Positions 32,936-41,778 are shown, counted from the first letter of the stretch. The stretch: DNA of 64,000 nucleotides from Streptomyces sp. ICC1 (GCF_003287935.1 NZ_CP030287.1:4864267-4928266); one strand, 5' to 3'. Numbers and translations are program-made. The notes: generated from the sequence alone by a model not told the origin.

Positions 32936-33991
32936 TCACCGCGCGGCCGGGGCCGGCGCGACCCGATCGCCGGCGGCCTCCCCGCCGTAGCGTTCGGCGA
33001 GTTCGGCGACCGACCGCGCGAGGGCCCGGCGCAGTTCCGGCGGGGCGAGCACCTCGGCCTCCGCACCGAGGCGGAGCAGGTCGCCGACGGCGATGGACTC
33101 GGACTCGACGTCGAGTTCGGCCCGTACCCAGCCGTCCGCGTCGGGCGGTCCGGCGGCGGCGAGGGCGCGGACACCGGCCGCGCCGAACCACATCGGCAGC
33201 AGGCGGCGGGCGCGCGGGGAGAGCCGGACGAGGGCGGTCTGGCGGAGCGCGGCCGCCTCCATCCGGCGGGCGGACTCCTCCCAGTACGCGGCGAGTTCGA
33301 AGCCGGCGGGCCGCTCGAACTGCCCCGGCAGGGTGTCGACGGCGAGGAACCGCCCCACCCGGTAGGTCCGCACGGCACTCCGGGCACCCTCGGCGGCGGG
33401 ACCCTCGGCGGCGACCTCGGCACCGGAGGCGGCCCGTGCCACGAGGTACCAGATGCCACCCTTGAGGACGAGGCCGAGCGGCCACAGGTCGCGCTGGACC
33501 TCGCCGTCCCAGCGGCGGTAGTGCGCGCGCAGGATCCGCTGGTCCCACACCGCCCGGGCGATCGCCCCGAGGTGCGGCACCGGGTCGGCGTCGCGGAACC
33601 ACGCGGGGGCGTCGAGGTGGAAGCGCTGCTGGATCTGCCGGGCCCGGCCCGCGAGTTCGGCGGGGAGGGCGGCCTGGAGCTTCAGCTGGGCGGCGGCGAG
33701 GTCGGCGCCGAGCCCGAGGTCCCGGGCCGGACCGGGGGCGCCGGCCAGGAACAGGGAGCCCGCCTGCGCGTCCGTCATGCCGGTGAGTCGGGTGCGGTAG
33801 CCGTCCATGAGGCGGAATCCGCCCGCCGGCCCGCGGTCCGCCCGGACGGGCACTCCCGAGGCCCCGAGGTGCTCGATGTCGCGGTAGACGGTCCGGACGG
33901 AGACCTCCAGCTCGGCGGCGAGTTCGGGGGCGGTCATCCGGCCGCGGTTCTGGAGCAGCAGGAGGAGGGAGAGGAGCCGGTCTGCGCGCAT
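32936..33991 (-). CDS. YafY-type WYL domain transcriptional regulator
   Basis: I favour ATG 33991 (MRADRL) over ATG 34009, which lies inside the operator. The 351-residue protein has an HTH_11 winged helix at 1-60 (LLSLLLLLQNRGRMTAPELA, SVRTVYRDIEHLGASGVPV) and a central WYL domain (YRRWDGEVQRDLWPLGLVLK, GGIWYLVAR, about 165-190). A C-terminal WCX-like region follows. Such proteins regulate a neighbouring gene in response to a small ligand. It is divergent from the DUF3224 gene across TGTCAGG repeats. Confidence 0.9.
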   Translation of the reverse strand: MRADRLLSLLLLLQNRGRMTAPELAAELEVSVRTVYRDIEHLGASGVPVRADRGPAGGFRLMDGYRTRLTGMTDAQAGSLFLAGAPGPARDLGLGADLAAAQLKLQAALPAELAGRARQIQQRFHLDAPAWFRDADPVPHLGAIARAVWDQRILRAHYRRWDGEVQRDLWPLGLVLKGGIWYLVARAASGAEVAAEGPAAEGARSAVRTYRVGRFLAVDTLPGQFERPAGFELAAYWEESARRMEAAALRQTALVRLSPRARRLLPMWFGAAGVRALAAAGPPDADGWVRAELDVESESIAVGDLLRLGAEAEVLAPPELRRALARSVAELAERYGGEAAGDRVAPAPAAR

Positions 33992-33999
33992 GCCGCCAT

Positions 34000-34029
34000 T
34001 GTCAGGCATACCTGACAGGAGATGTCAGG
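34000..34029. promoter_or_regulatory. WYL regulator operator with three TGTCAGG half-sites
   Basis: TGTCAGG-CATA-CCTGACA (34000-34017) is a perfect inverted repeat, and a third direct TGTCAGG half-site follows at 34023-34029. The cluster lies in the divergent promoter region of the WYL regulator and the DUF3224 gene. Confidence 0.75.
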
Positions 34030-34138
34030 TACACCGGCCAGGCTGTCGAGGTACCGGCGGGCCGCCGGGCGCGGACGGGCCGACCGACCGCACCGGCCCG
34101 CACCTGCCCGCACCGACCACCCCGAACCAGGAGCTCCC

Positions 34139-34570
34139 ATGTCCACACCCACACCCGCCTCCACCACCCCCGCCGGCGGCTTCACGTTCAAGAACTGGGA
34201 GGAGCACCCGGTCGGCACCGCCGACGCCCCCTTCCCCCGGCTGGCCCGCGCGGTGGTCACGAACGCCTTCACGGGCGTCGTCACCGCCCCGGAGACGGCG
34301 TGCGCGTACACGATCGCCTATACCGGGGAGAACACGGGCGCCTTCGCCGGCATGGAGCTGGTCACCGGTACCGTCGGCGGCCGCAAGGGCAGCTTCGTCC
34401 TGGAGGAGCGGGGCACCTTCGACGCCACCGGGACCACCCGCTGCGCGTTCGAGGTGGTTCCCGGATCGGCGACGGCCGACCTGGCCGGGCTCACCGGCTC
34501 CGGCTCCTTCGTCCACCGCCACGGCGAGACCTCGGTGGACTACGCCTTCACCTACGACCTGCCCCGCTAG
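34139..34570 (+). CDS. DUF3224 domain protein
   Basis: ATG 34139 follows CAGGAGCTCC. The 143-residue protein is a beta-barrel-like DUF3224 member: FTFKNWEEHPVGTADAPFPR, AYTGENTGAFAGMELVTGTV, GGRKGSFVLEERGTFD, and LTGSGSFVHRHGETSVDYAF. The family resembles allene oxide cyclase-like or lipocalin-like barrels, but has no proven function known to me. As the divergent neighbour of the WYL regulator it is the likely target of that repressor. Confidence 0.88.
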   Translation: MSTPTPASTTPAGGFTFKNWEEHPVGTADAPFPRLARAVVTNAFTGVVTAPETACAYTIAYTGENTGAFAGMELVTGTVGGRKGSFVLEERGTFDATGTTRCAFEVVPGSATADLAGLTGSGSFVHRHGETSVDYAFTYDLPR

Positions 34571-34588
34571 ACCGCCGGACCGCGCCCG

Positions 34589-35158
34589 TCAGTCCCGGTG
34601 GCGCAGCAGGCGCAGCGCGTCGGAGACGACCACGAGGGTGGAGCCCTCGTGGACCAGGACCGCCGGGCCGATCCCGAGGCCCGCCACGCCGACGGTGGCG
34701 CCGGCCATGGCGGGTGCGTCGTTCACGCCGTCGCCGATCATCGCGGTACGGGCCGTGCGGCGCAGCCGGGCCACCTCGGCGACCTTGTCCTCGGGCAGCA
34801 GGCCGCCCCGGACCTCGTCCATGCCGATCGCGCGGCCCACCGCGTCGGCCACCCGCTGGCCGTCGCCGGACAGCATCACGGTGCGCTCCACCCCGAGTGC
34901 GCGCAGGGCCGCCACGGTTCCGGCGGCTTCGGGGCGCGGCGCGTCCATCAGGCCCAGGGTGCCGAGCCGGCGTTCGCCCCGGCGGACCAGCACGGTGGTG
35001 CGGCCGGTGCGCGCGAGTTCCTCCGTACGGTCGCGCAGCGCGGGCGGGACGGGCGGTCCCGCGAGGCCGTCGGCGTAGGCGAGGCTGCCGATGTGGACCG
35101 TGTCCCCCTCGAACTCGGCGACGACCCCGCGGCCGATGACGGCCCGCAGGTCCGGTCG
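34589..35158 (-). pseudogene. C-terminal third of a heavy-metal P1B-type ATPase
   Basis: The readable part starts near LRAVIGRGVVAEFEGDTVHI and passes through VMLSGDGQRVADAVGRAIGM to the hinge motif MIGDGVNDAPAMAGATVGVA, ending at TLVVVSDALRLLRHRD. These are the nucleotide-binding and hinge parts of a Cu/Zn/Cd P1B ATPase. The membrane helices, the CPx motif and the DKTGT phosphorylation site are missing, and the last membrane helices after the hinge look shortened too. The sequence breaks near 35158, where an ArsR fragment begins on the other strand. Confidence 0.8.
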
Positions 35159-35159
35159 G

Positions 35160-35258
35160 CGCGACGGGCGCAGCGTGGTCTACGAGCTCCACGACGCGCA
35201 CGTCGCCGCCCTGCTCCGGCAGGTCCTGGCGCACGTGCACCACGGCGGCCGGGCGTAG
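35160..35258 (+). pseudogene. C-terminal remnant of an ArsR/SmtB family repressor
   Basis: The frame GRRDGRSVVYELHDAHVAAL, LRQVLAHVHH ends at TAG 35256. The wing strand (R-x-VVYEL) followed by a helix with D-x-HV and H-x-x-H is the end of an ArsR/CmtR-type metal sensor. No N-terminal helix-turn-helix remains. It was probably the regulator of the neighbouring metal ATPase. Confidence 0.6.
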
Positions 35259-35271
35259 GACCCGCCCCCGG

Positions 35272-38004
35272 CTACGGCGCGCCGAAGGTGAGGGTCAGCC
35301 GCGGCGTCCCCTCGTTGGCCTGGGCCTCGGAGGACCACAGCCACAGGGCGTCCGTGCCGGTGCTGCTCAGCGCCAGGCCGTAGGCCCCGCCGAGCGCCCC
35401 GGCGACGGCGGCCGTGTCCAGTCCGGTGGTGTGGACCGCCGAGCCGTCCGGGATGCCCGCGAAGGAACCGAGCGCCGGGCCGCCGAGCGCGGGCCGGTTG
35501 GCGTACGTGGTCCCCGCCTCGGTCCACGAGCCGGTGATCGGGAGCACCGAGACGGTGTCCGCCGTACCGGCGCCGCTCATGGTGCTGGTCTTGACGCCCA
35601 GCGCGGCCGACTTCAGGACCGTGCCCGCGGGTGCGGCGGGCAGGTTGAAGCGCAGGTAGCTCGCGTAGAAGGAGCTTCCGCGCACCGCGAGCGAGCCGGA
35701 GGCGCCGTAGTTGGTGCCCGGGGCGCCCGCGTTGGCGTACGTGTCCTCCGCGGCCGCGACCTCGACGACCGAGTCGGCCGGGGCGGAGGCCAGGGTGTGG
35801 TGGCTCTGCACCTGGGCCGCGCTCAGGACGTTCGGGTAGACGGCGGTCTCGTCGAGCTCGCCCGCCCAGTAGTCGCTCGTCGGGCGGTCGGGCCAGCCGT
35901 TCAGGTTGTCGCCGCCGGCGTGCCAGTAGCCGGTGAAGTTCTCGTTCGTGGTGACGTTGAGCGTGCCCTTCTGGACGCCGTCGACGTACAGGGCCATGCC
36001 GCCGGCGCCCTGGGTCGCGACGACGTGGTGCCACTGGTCGTCGTTGTACGCGGCGGCGGTCGTGATCGTGCGGGTGGCTCCCGTGTAGACGCCGTAGACC
36101 AGCCGCCCGTCGTTGGTCATGTAGACGTGCTTGTCGTACTGGTTGCTGGTGCGCGACTGGTTGCTGCCGAACCCGACGAGCTTGCCGCCCCGGTTCGTGT
36201 CCGTCTTGAACCAGGTCTCGATGCTGTAGGTGTTGCCGACGCTCTGGCGGCGGTCCCCGTACACCTGGGTGTCCGTGCCGTTGAAGCCGATGGCCGTGCT
36301 CGCGCCCGAGACCGCGCCGGGCGTCCGGCGCAGGGCCGGGGCGCCGAGGTGGACGCCGCTCTGGTTGCCGTCGGAGGAGTCCGTGACGAAGGGCGTGGCC
36401 GACTCGTCGTAGCGCCAGAACAGCTGGGCGCCGTCCGAGCGGACCGCGTTCGGGTAGGCGTCGACGGAGCCCGCCGCCGTCACGCTCGCCGTGGCGGAGA
36501 GCGGGCTGGTGTTGCCGGCCGCGTCGGTCGCCGTCACGCGGTAGGTGTAGCTCTGGCCCGCGGTGACCGTGGTGTCGGTCCACGAGGCCTGCGGCCGGCG
36601 GAAGAACAGCGAGTCGGCGGCGACCGTGGCGATCGGCGTGGCCGAGCCGCCCCGGTAGACCTTGTAGGTGAGCGTGCCGTCGTCCAGGTCGAGGCTGGTG
36701 CGCCAGCGCACCTGGACCTGACCGGGCGCGAAGCTCACGGCGCTCGCGAGCGGGACGGTGGGCGCGCCGGTGTCCCCGCTGGAGGCGAAGCGCGTCAGGC
36801 TCTGCTGCGCCGCTCCGTTGACGGTGGTGAACTCCCCGCCGACCCAGAGGTATTGGACGCCCGCCTTGGCGCCGACCGCCATCACGCGCGGGCCGATGCT
36901 CTCCGCGATCCCGTCGTTGGTGTCGGGAGCCCAGCCCAGTTTGCCGACGCTCGTGGTCGGCTGGGCCAGCAGGTGGTGGCGCTGCCCGTCGGGGAACTCG
37001 CCGACGCTGGAGCAGTCGTGCGCGTGCGAGGCGCTGTAGAGCACGTTCTGGTACGGGAGGACGGCCTGCGTCGCGCCGAGGCAGGTGTCGCGCCAGCGCT
37101 GGCCGAAGCCTGCGAGGTCGAGGGCGATCCGGCCGTCGAAGACGCCGCCGCCCGTGCCCTCGTTCGCGGTGTAGAAGCCGGTCGCGTCGGTGGCGATGTC
37201 CTTGACCACCGAGTTGGTCTCGATGAATCCCGGGTAGGCCTTGGTCAGGGCGCCGCTCGTCGCGTCGACGACGGCCAGGGCGTGGGTGTTGACCCCGCCC
37301 ACGGTGAAGAAGTCCCCGCCGAGCAGGACGTGCGCGCCGTCCGGGGTGACCTCTACGGCGCGGCCCGGCTCGTCGGCGTTGGCGGTGAAGGGCCTCAGCG
37401 TGCCGTCGGTCGCGTCCACGGCGGCGAAGCGCTCGCGCTGCCGGCCGGAGACGGTGAGGAAGTCGCCGCCGGCGTAGACGGTGTCCCCGGTGACCGCGAG
37501 GGCCCGTACGGTGGCGGCGAAGGCCGGACGGAAGCCGGTCTTGACCGTGCAGGTGTCCACGTCGACGGCGGCGAGGCTGGAGACGGGGGTTCCGTTGACG
37601 GCCCCGAAGTAGCCGCCCGCGTAAAGGGTCTTCTTGTCCGGGGAGAGGACCAGCGCGCGGACGGTCGCCGTGCCGGTGCCCACGGTGAAGGACAGTTCGC
37701 AGGAGCCCGGGGCGCCGGTCGCGGCGTCGAGCGCCGCGAAGTTCACCGCCGGCCGTTCGCTGCCGCCTCCGCCTTCCGGCGGGCGGAGGGCGGAGAAGGT
37801 GCCGCCGACGAAGACCTGGCCGCCCGCCTCCGCGAGGGCCCACACGACCCCGTTGGCCTGCCACGTGGGCAGCGCGTCCGCGGTGAAGGCCACCGGCGGG
37901 GTGACGGCGGCGGCCTCCCCGGTGAGGCCGAGGCCGACGGCGGCGCCGGTGCCGGCCAGGGACAGGGCGAGAGCGGCCGCCACCAGCCCTCTTGATCTGC
38001 GCAT
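35272..38004 (-). CDS. secreted multidomain protein: beta-propeller-like repeats, FnIII, LamG and CBM96/DNRLRE domains
   Basis: ATG 38004 follows GGGGGG. The 910-residue precursor has a signal peptide (MRRSRGLVAAALALSLAG, cut near residue 35). An N-terminal region has repeated VGG-F-V-type blades, for example GQVFVGGTFSALR, KTLYAGGYFGAVNG, DTVYAGGDFLTVSG. An FnIII-like module follows at about 425-515 (DLDDGTLTYKVYRGG). A LamG/concanavalin-like domain spans about 555-735 (SIETWFKTDTNRGGKLVGFG, DDQWHHVVATQGAGGMALYV). A C-terminal DNRLRE/CBM96-like domain covers about 750-910 (AAEDTYANAGAPGTNYG). It is probably an extracellular glycan-binding or adhesive protein; no catalytic site is evident. 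Confidence 0.85.
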   Translation of the reverse strand: MRRSRGLVAAALALSLAGTGAAVGLGLTGEAAAVTPPVAFTADALPTWQANGVVWALAEAGGQVFVGGTFSALRPPEGGGGSERPAVNFAALDAATGAPGSCELSFTVGTGTATVRALVLSPDKKTLYAGGYFGAVNGTPVSSLAAVDVDTCTVKTGFRPAFAATVRALAVTGDTVYAGGDFLTVSGRQRERFAAVDATDGTLRPFTANADEPGRAVEVTPDGAHVLLGGDFFTVGGVNTHALAVVDATSGALTKAYPGFIETNSVVKDIATDATGFYTANEGTGGGVFDGRIALDLAGFGQRWRDTCLGATQAVLPYQNVLYSASHAHDCSSVGEFPDGQRHHLLAQPTTSVGKLGWAPDTNDGIAESIGPRVMAVGAKAGVQYLWVGGEFTTVNGAAQQSLTRFASSGDTGAPTVPLASAVSFAPGQVQVRWRTSLDLDDGTLTYKVYRGGSATPIATVAADSLFFRRPQASWTDTTVTAGQSYTYRVTATDAAGNTSPLSATASVTAAGSVDAYPNAVRSDGAQLFWRYDESATPFVTDSSDGNQSGVHLGAPALRRTPGAVSGASTAIGFNGTDTQVYGDRRQSVGNTYSIETWFKTDTNRGGKLVGFGSNQSRTSNQYDKHVYMTNDGRLVYGVYTGATRTITTAAAYNDDQWHHVVATQGAGGMALYVDGVQKGTLNVTTNENFTGYWHAGGDNLNGWPDRPTSDYWAGELDETAVYPNVLSAAQVQSHHTLASAPADSVVEVAAAEDTYANAGAPGTNYGASGSLAVRGSSFYASYLRFNLPAAPAGTVLKSAALGVKTSTMSGAGTADTVSVLPITGSWTEAGTTYANRPALGGPALGSFAGIPDGSAVHTTGLDTAAVAGALGGAYGLALSSTGTDALWLWSSEAQANEGTPRLTLTFGAP

Positions 38005-38360
38005 GAACCCCCCAGTTCGGTGCGCGCCCACCGCGCTCGTACTGCGCGGGGCCGCGCACGGATCGCGGTGTGGCCGAGAACAGGCGTACAGCCGTCCGCG
38101 GCCGTGACTACGGGCGCACCCTAAGGGGAATCGCCGATCCGTTCATCACACTTGGCGTATCGGATGCGAAACTGCACCGGAAGCGGAGGCGGGGGCGCGG
38201 GGGCGCGCCCCGGGGTGCGGGACGCGTGGCCCGCCCCGCCGGATCGCGCCGGTTCTGCCGATTGCCGCCCCGCCCGGGGCCGCGCGCCTCTACGGTGCCT
38301 GTGGGAGCGGGCACGGAGACGGCGTGCGGGCACGGGCACGGACCGGAGGGTGGGGGCGCG

Positions 38361-38663
38361 ATGGACGACGAAGAAGACCTGCGGCTGGCGGGGATGACGC
38401 CGGAGATATCCCGCCGCACCTTGACCCTGCTGCGCGGCCTCACCGGCCTCGAGCCGCCCGAGCGGGTCCCCGAGGAGGCGATGCTCACCGCCGACGCGAT
38501 CCTCGCCGAGTTCGGCACCGACGGACTGCGCGTGCTCGTGATGACCCTGGCGTCCTGGGCGACGGCGCAGATCGAGAACGTCTCCGAGCTGAGCCGGCGC
38601 AGCCACGAGGCGGTGCTCGACGCGATGGAGCTGGCCTGCCTGGAGGCCAACGCGGAGGACTGA
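38361..38663 (+). CDS. small hypothetical protein
   Basis: ATG 38361 follows GGAGGGTGGGGG. The 100-residue protein is acidic and helical: LRLAGMTPEISRRTLTLLRG, then ADAILAEFGTDGLRVLVMTL, and LSRRSHEAVLDAMELACLEA. It has no signal peptide or membrane segment and I do not recognise the family. It stands between the secreted multidomain gene (divergent) and the cNMP-binding gene. Confidence 0.65.
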   Translation: MDDEEDLRLAGMTPEISRRTLTLLRGLTGLEPPERVPEEAMLTADAILAEFGTDGLRVLVMTLASWATAQIENVSELSRRSHEAVLDAMELACLEANAED

Positions 38664-38824
38664 CGCACACCGGTCCGGGGCGCCCCGACCTCCGCCAGTA
38701 CCGCCCCGTACCGGCCGGAGGGGTTTGTTCCGCCCGGAATCGGCCGATCCTTCCCACACCGTGACCCGGAAAGGTTCGGGTGTCGGCGACACTGGGGTGT
38801 GGGGGGTCCCGATCGGAGGCCGTC

Positions 38825-39283
38825 GTGAGCACACCTTCCCCCATCCGGATCGCTGCCGTCCTGTCCACCGACCATCGTGGGCGCCTGATGTCCCACGCCC
38901 GTGAGGTCAATTTCCGCGAGGGTGCGCGGATCTTCGACGAGGGCAACCGGGCGGAATCCTTCTGGATCGTGCGCTCCGGCACGGTGATCCTTGAGGTCCC
39001 GATGCCCGGCCGCCGCCCCGCGCCCATAGAGAGCCTGGGCCCCGGCGAGCTGGTCGGCTGGTCATGGCTGTTCCCGCCGTACGTGTGGCAGCTGGGCGCC
39101 GAGGCGATGACCCCGGTCCGCGCCTACGAGTTCGACGCCACGACCGTGCGGATGCTCATGGACGCCGACCCGGCCTTCGGGTCCGCCGTCGGACACTGGG
39201 TCGGCCGGGTGCTCGCGCTGCGGCTGCACCAGACCCGCACCCGCCTCCTCGACCAGTTCGCCCCGCGCGCTGCGGCGAGCTGA
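38825..39283 (+). CDS. cyclic nucleotide-binding domain protein without HTH
   Basis: GTG 38825 follows CGGAGG. The 152-residue protein is a single cNMP-binding beta-roll: VNFREGARIFDEGNRAESFW, IVRSGTVILEV, and the phosphate-binding-cassette region ESLGPGELVGWSWLFPPYVW. The usual Arg of the cassette (R-S/T-A) is not visible, so cAMP binding is doubtful. The protein ends soon after the long C-helix with no DNA-binding domain. Such short Crp-like proteins are common near Streptomyces stress or redox genes. Confidence 0.82.
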   Translation: MSTPSPIRIAAVLSTDHRGRLMSHAREVNFREGARIFDEGNRAESFWIVRSGTVILEVPMPGRRPAPIESLGPGELVGWSWLFPPYVWQLGAEAMTPVRAYEFDATTVRMLMDADPAFGSAVGHWVGRVLALRLHQTRTRLLDQFAPRAAAS

Positions 39284-39468
39284 AACCGGGTGTGTTCAGC
39301 CGATTCCGCGGAGTGCTCCCCCACAGGTCAGCCGCCGGGCACCGCTGCGGTCTGCGGTCATGCGTGTGCGTTCGGTGACGAGAAGTAGAGGTGCGAACGG
39401 GCGTTCCGGTTCGGCATGGGCAAGACTCGCGTCCGTTATCCGACGCAACGACGCGAGGAGTGTTCGCC

Positions 39469-39924
39469 ATGCGATCCATCACCAGGGGTCCCGCAGGTCT
39501 TTCGCTGGCCGCCGCGGGGCTGGCCGCCCTCAGCGTGCTGGCCGTGTCCGGCGCGGCCGGCCGGGCCGATGCCGCACCGGCCGGCACGGAAGGCCTGTAC
39601 GCACCGTCCGCGCTCGTGCTGAGCGTCACGGACGGGGACGACGCCGCGAGCGGTACGGTGCTGCGCGCGGTCACCCTCGTCTGCGCCCCCCGGCCCGGCG
39701 GAACGCACCCGGCTCCGGCGGCGGCCTGCGCCGAATTACGGGCCAACGGGACCGAGTTGGACGCGCTGGCCGAGCCCCGCTCGGACGCGGCGTGTACCCG
39801 GGAGTGGGACCCGGTCACCGTGACGGCCGACGGGGTGTGGCAGGGCCGGCGCCTGAGCTACTCGTACACGTACGCCAACCACTGCGGGCTGCGCAACAGC
39901 GTCGGCGTGCTGTTCGGCCACTGA
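39469..39924 (+). CDS. subtilisin inhibitor-like (SSI family) secreted protease inhibitor
   Basis: ATG 39469 follows GAGGAG. The 151-residue precursor has a signal peptide (about 1-36, ending ADA). The mature inhibitor shows the SSI pattern: GLYAPSALVLSVTDGDDAAS, LVCAPRPGGTHPAPAAACAE, CTREWDPVTVTADGVWQGRR, and NHCGLRNSVGVLFGH, with four cysteines for two disulphides. By alignment with SSI the P1 residue is Arg in C-T-R-E-W, predicting preference for trypsin-like proteases. Codon 90 is TTA (39736-39738), the leucine codon read by bldA tRNA, so synthesis should depend on development. Confidence 0.93.
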   Translation: MRSITRGPAGLSLAAAGLAALSVLAVSGAAGRADAAPAGTEGLYAPSALVLSVTDGDDAASGTVLRAVTLVCAPRPGGTHPAPAAACAELRANGTELDALAEPRSDAACTREWDPVTVTADGVWQGRRLSYSYTYANHCGLRNSVGVLFGH

Positions 39925-40096
39925 GCGGGCCCGCCCCGAAGGACCGGCCCCCGCCCGGCGGCGTCGTGCGACCGCCGTCCGTACCGGGTCCCGGTCCGCC
40001 CCCCGGAACACCGGCCCGGCGCCCTCCCCGGCGCCGGGCCGGTCGCGCGGCGGCCCGGTCAGCCCGGGTGGAGCCCGGTCGGCCCGGCCGTTCCGG

Positions 40097-40969
40097 TCAG
40101 CCCAGCTCCAGGCTGGTGACTCCGTACAGGCCGGCCAGGTCCACGTCCGGCTCCCGACCCGTGTACATCCGGGCGGTCTCGAAGGTCGGGGACAGGCCCA
40201 TGCCGGCCAGCAGGGCGGCGGCGCGCGGGTGGGCGTCCGGCACGTCGACGGCGACCGCGCCGTCCGGGGAGTGCTCCGCGAGCCCGAGCAGCAGGGACGC
40301 GGCGACGGCCGGGGTGGCGGCGTAGAGCGGGCCGACGCGCGAGGCGCCGCTGCAGGGCCGGACGACGCCGAGCCCCTCGATCCGGCCGTCCCGGACGGCG
40401 GCGAGGGCGGTGCGGCCCGGCAGCCCGACCCAGGCGGCGAGGAAGGCATCGCGCGGAGCGGGGAAGAACCGCCGGTCGTAGGCGGCGAGTTGCCCGAAGG
40501 GCAGGCCGGCCGCGTCCACGATCTCCACGCCGGGCTCCGGCCCGTCCTGCGAGCCCGGGGCCGCGGCGTGCGGCACCCCCTCGTGGCGGACGTTGTTCCA
40601 GGCGGCCCGGAAACCGGACTTGCGGTAGTTGTCCTGCTGTTCTACCACCCCGTCCAGCCCGACGAGCCGCCCGTCGAGCCGCTCCATGGCGGCCTGCCAC
40701 ATCCGGATGCCGTAGCCCCGGCCGCGCACGGCCGGGCGCGCGATGTAGAAGCCGAGGAAGCCGAAGCCCGCGCCGTAGCGCACGGCCGACACGCAGGCCA
40801 CGGGCTCCCCGCCGAGCCGGCCGACGAGGAAGCCGTCCGGATCGGCGACGGCGAACGCGAACCGGTCGGAGTCCCCCGGGTTCCAGCCCTCCTCGTCGGC
40901 CCAGTCCCGGATCATCGCCATGTCGGCGGCGCTCGCGCCGTTGATCTCGAATGCAGTCGGTCCCGTCAT
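40097..40969 (-). CDS. GNAT family N-acetyltransferase
   Basis: The start is ATG 40969 (MTGPTAF); 39 further upstream bases are open but unsupported. The 290-residue protein has an N-terminal GNAT domain: WADEEGWNPGDSDRF, GEPVACVSAVRYGAGFGFLG, and the acetyl-CoA loop ARPAVRGRGYGIRMWQAAME near residue 95. A second GNAT-like half includes VGPLYAATPAVAASLLLGLA near residue 220. Such paired GNATs acetylate small amines or protein N-termini; substrate unknown. It is divergent from the sirtuin at 41050, a possible acetylation/deacetylation pairing that rests on position only. Confidence 0.88.
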   Translation of the reverse strand: MTGPTAFEINGASAADMAMIRDWADEEGWNPGDSDRFAFAVADPDGFLVGRLGGEPVACVSAVRYGAGFGFLGFYIARPAVRGRGYGIRMWQAAMERLDGRLVGLDGVVEQQDNYRKSGFRAAWNNVRHEGVPHAAAPGSQDGPEPGVEIVDAAGLPFGQLAAYDRRFFPAPRDAFLAAWVGLPGRTALAAVRDGRIEGLGVVRPCSGASRVGPLYAATPAVAASLLLGLAEHSPDGAVAVDVPDAHPRAAALLAGMGLSPTFETARMYTGREPDVDLAGLYGVTSLELG

Positions 40970-41049
40970 GTCCGGTGTTGTACCAGAGGCGCCGTCGGCA
41001 CGGATCAATTCGATCGCGGCGGAGCGGGCCCGGTCCTTAAGGTCGGCGC

Positions 41050-41778
41050 ATGGGAAAGCCGCTCGTCGCAGTGTTCAGTGGGGCCGGGATGTCCACCGAT
41101 TCGGGGATCCCCGACTATCGGGGGCCGCAGGGGCTGTGGCGGCGGGAGCCGGACGCCGAGAAGCTCGTGACCTACGAGTACTACATGTCCGATCCCGAGA
41201 TCCGGCGCCGGTCCTGGCTGATGCGGGCCGAGATCGGGGCCCTGGGGGCGCGGCCGAACGCCGCGCACCTCGCCGTGGCCGCGCTGGAGCGCGGCGGGAC
41301 CCCGGTCCGGGTGCTCACGCAGAACGTGGACGGGCTGCACCAGCTCGCGGGGATGCCCGCGCGCAAGGTGTTCGAGCTGCACGGAACGGCGCGGGCCGTG
41401 GTCTGTACGGCCTGCCGGGCCCGGTCGGAGATGGACGGGGCGCTGGCCCGGGTCGCCGCCGGCGAGCCGGATCCCGCCTGCCTCGCGTGCGGCGGGATCC
41501 TCAAGGCGGCGACCGTGATGTTCGGCCAGGGGCTGGACCCCGAGGTGCTGGCACGGGCCGTCGCCGTCGCCAAGGGGTGCCAGGTCTTCGTGGCCGTCGG
41601 GTCCACGCTCCAGGTGCAGCCCGCGGCCTCGCTGGCCGGGATGGCGGCGGAGGCCGGGGCCCGTCTGATCATCGTGAACGCGCAGGAGACCCCGTACGAC
41701 CCCCTCGCGGACGAGGTGATCCGCGAGCCGATCGGCACGGCCCTGCCGGCGCTCCTGGCCCGGATCGGCGCGTCCTGA
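41050..41778 (+). CDS. Sir2-family NAD-dependent protein deacylase
   Basis: The 242-residue protein has the sirtuin NAD site GAGMSTDSGIPDYRGPQGLW at about 10-29, TQNVDGLHQLAG near 98, and the catalytic histidine in FELHGTARAVVCTACRA near 118. Two zinc cysteine pairs (CTAC and CLAC) and a C-terminal IIVNAQETPYDPLAD complete the fold. It removes acetyl or other acyl groups from lysines using NAD. Start ATG 41050 follows a purine-rich AAGGTCGGCGC. The divergent neighbour is a GNAT. Confidence 0.93.
   Translation: MGKPLVAVFSGAGMSTDSGIPDYRGPQGLWRREPDAEKLVTYEYYMSDPEIRRRSWLMRAEIGALGARPNAAHLAVAALERGGTPVRVLTQNVDGLHQLAGMPARKVFELHGTARAVVCTACRARSEMDGALARVAAGEPDPACLACGGILKAATVMFGQGLDPEVLARAVAVAKGCQVFVAVGSTLQVQPAASLAGMAAEAGARLIIVNAQETPYDPLADEVIREPIGTALPALLARIGAS

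Noticed and set aside
35431..37995. An 854-codon plus-strand frame inside the secreted multidomain gene
   Set aside because: Antisense shadow; the minus strand has signal peptide, LamG and FnIII features.
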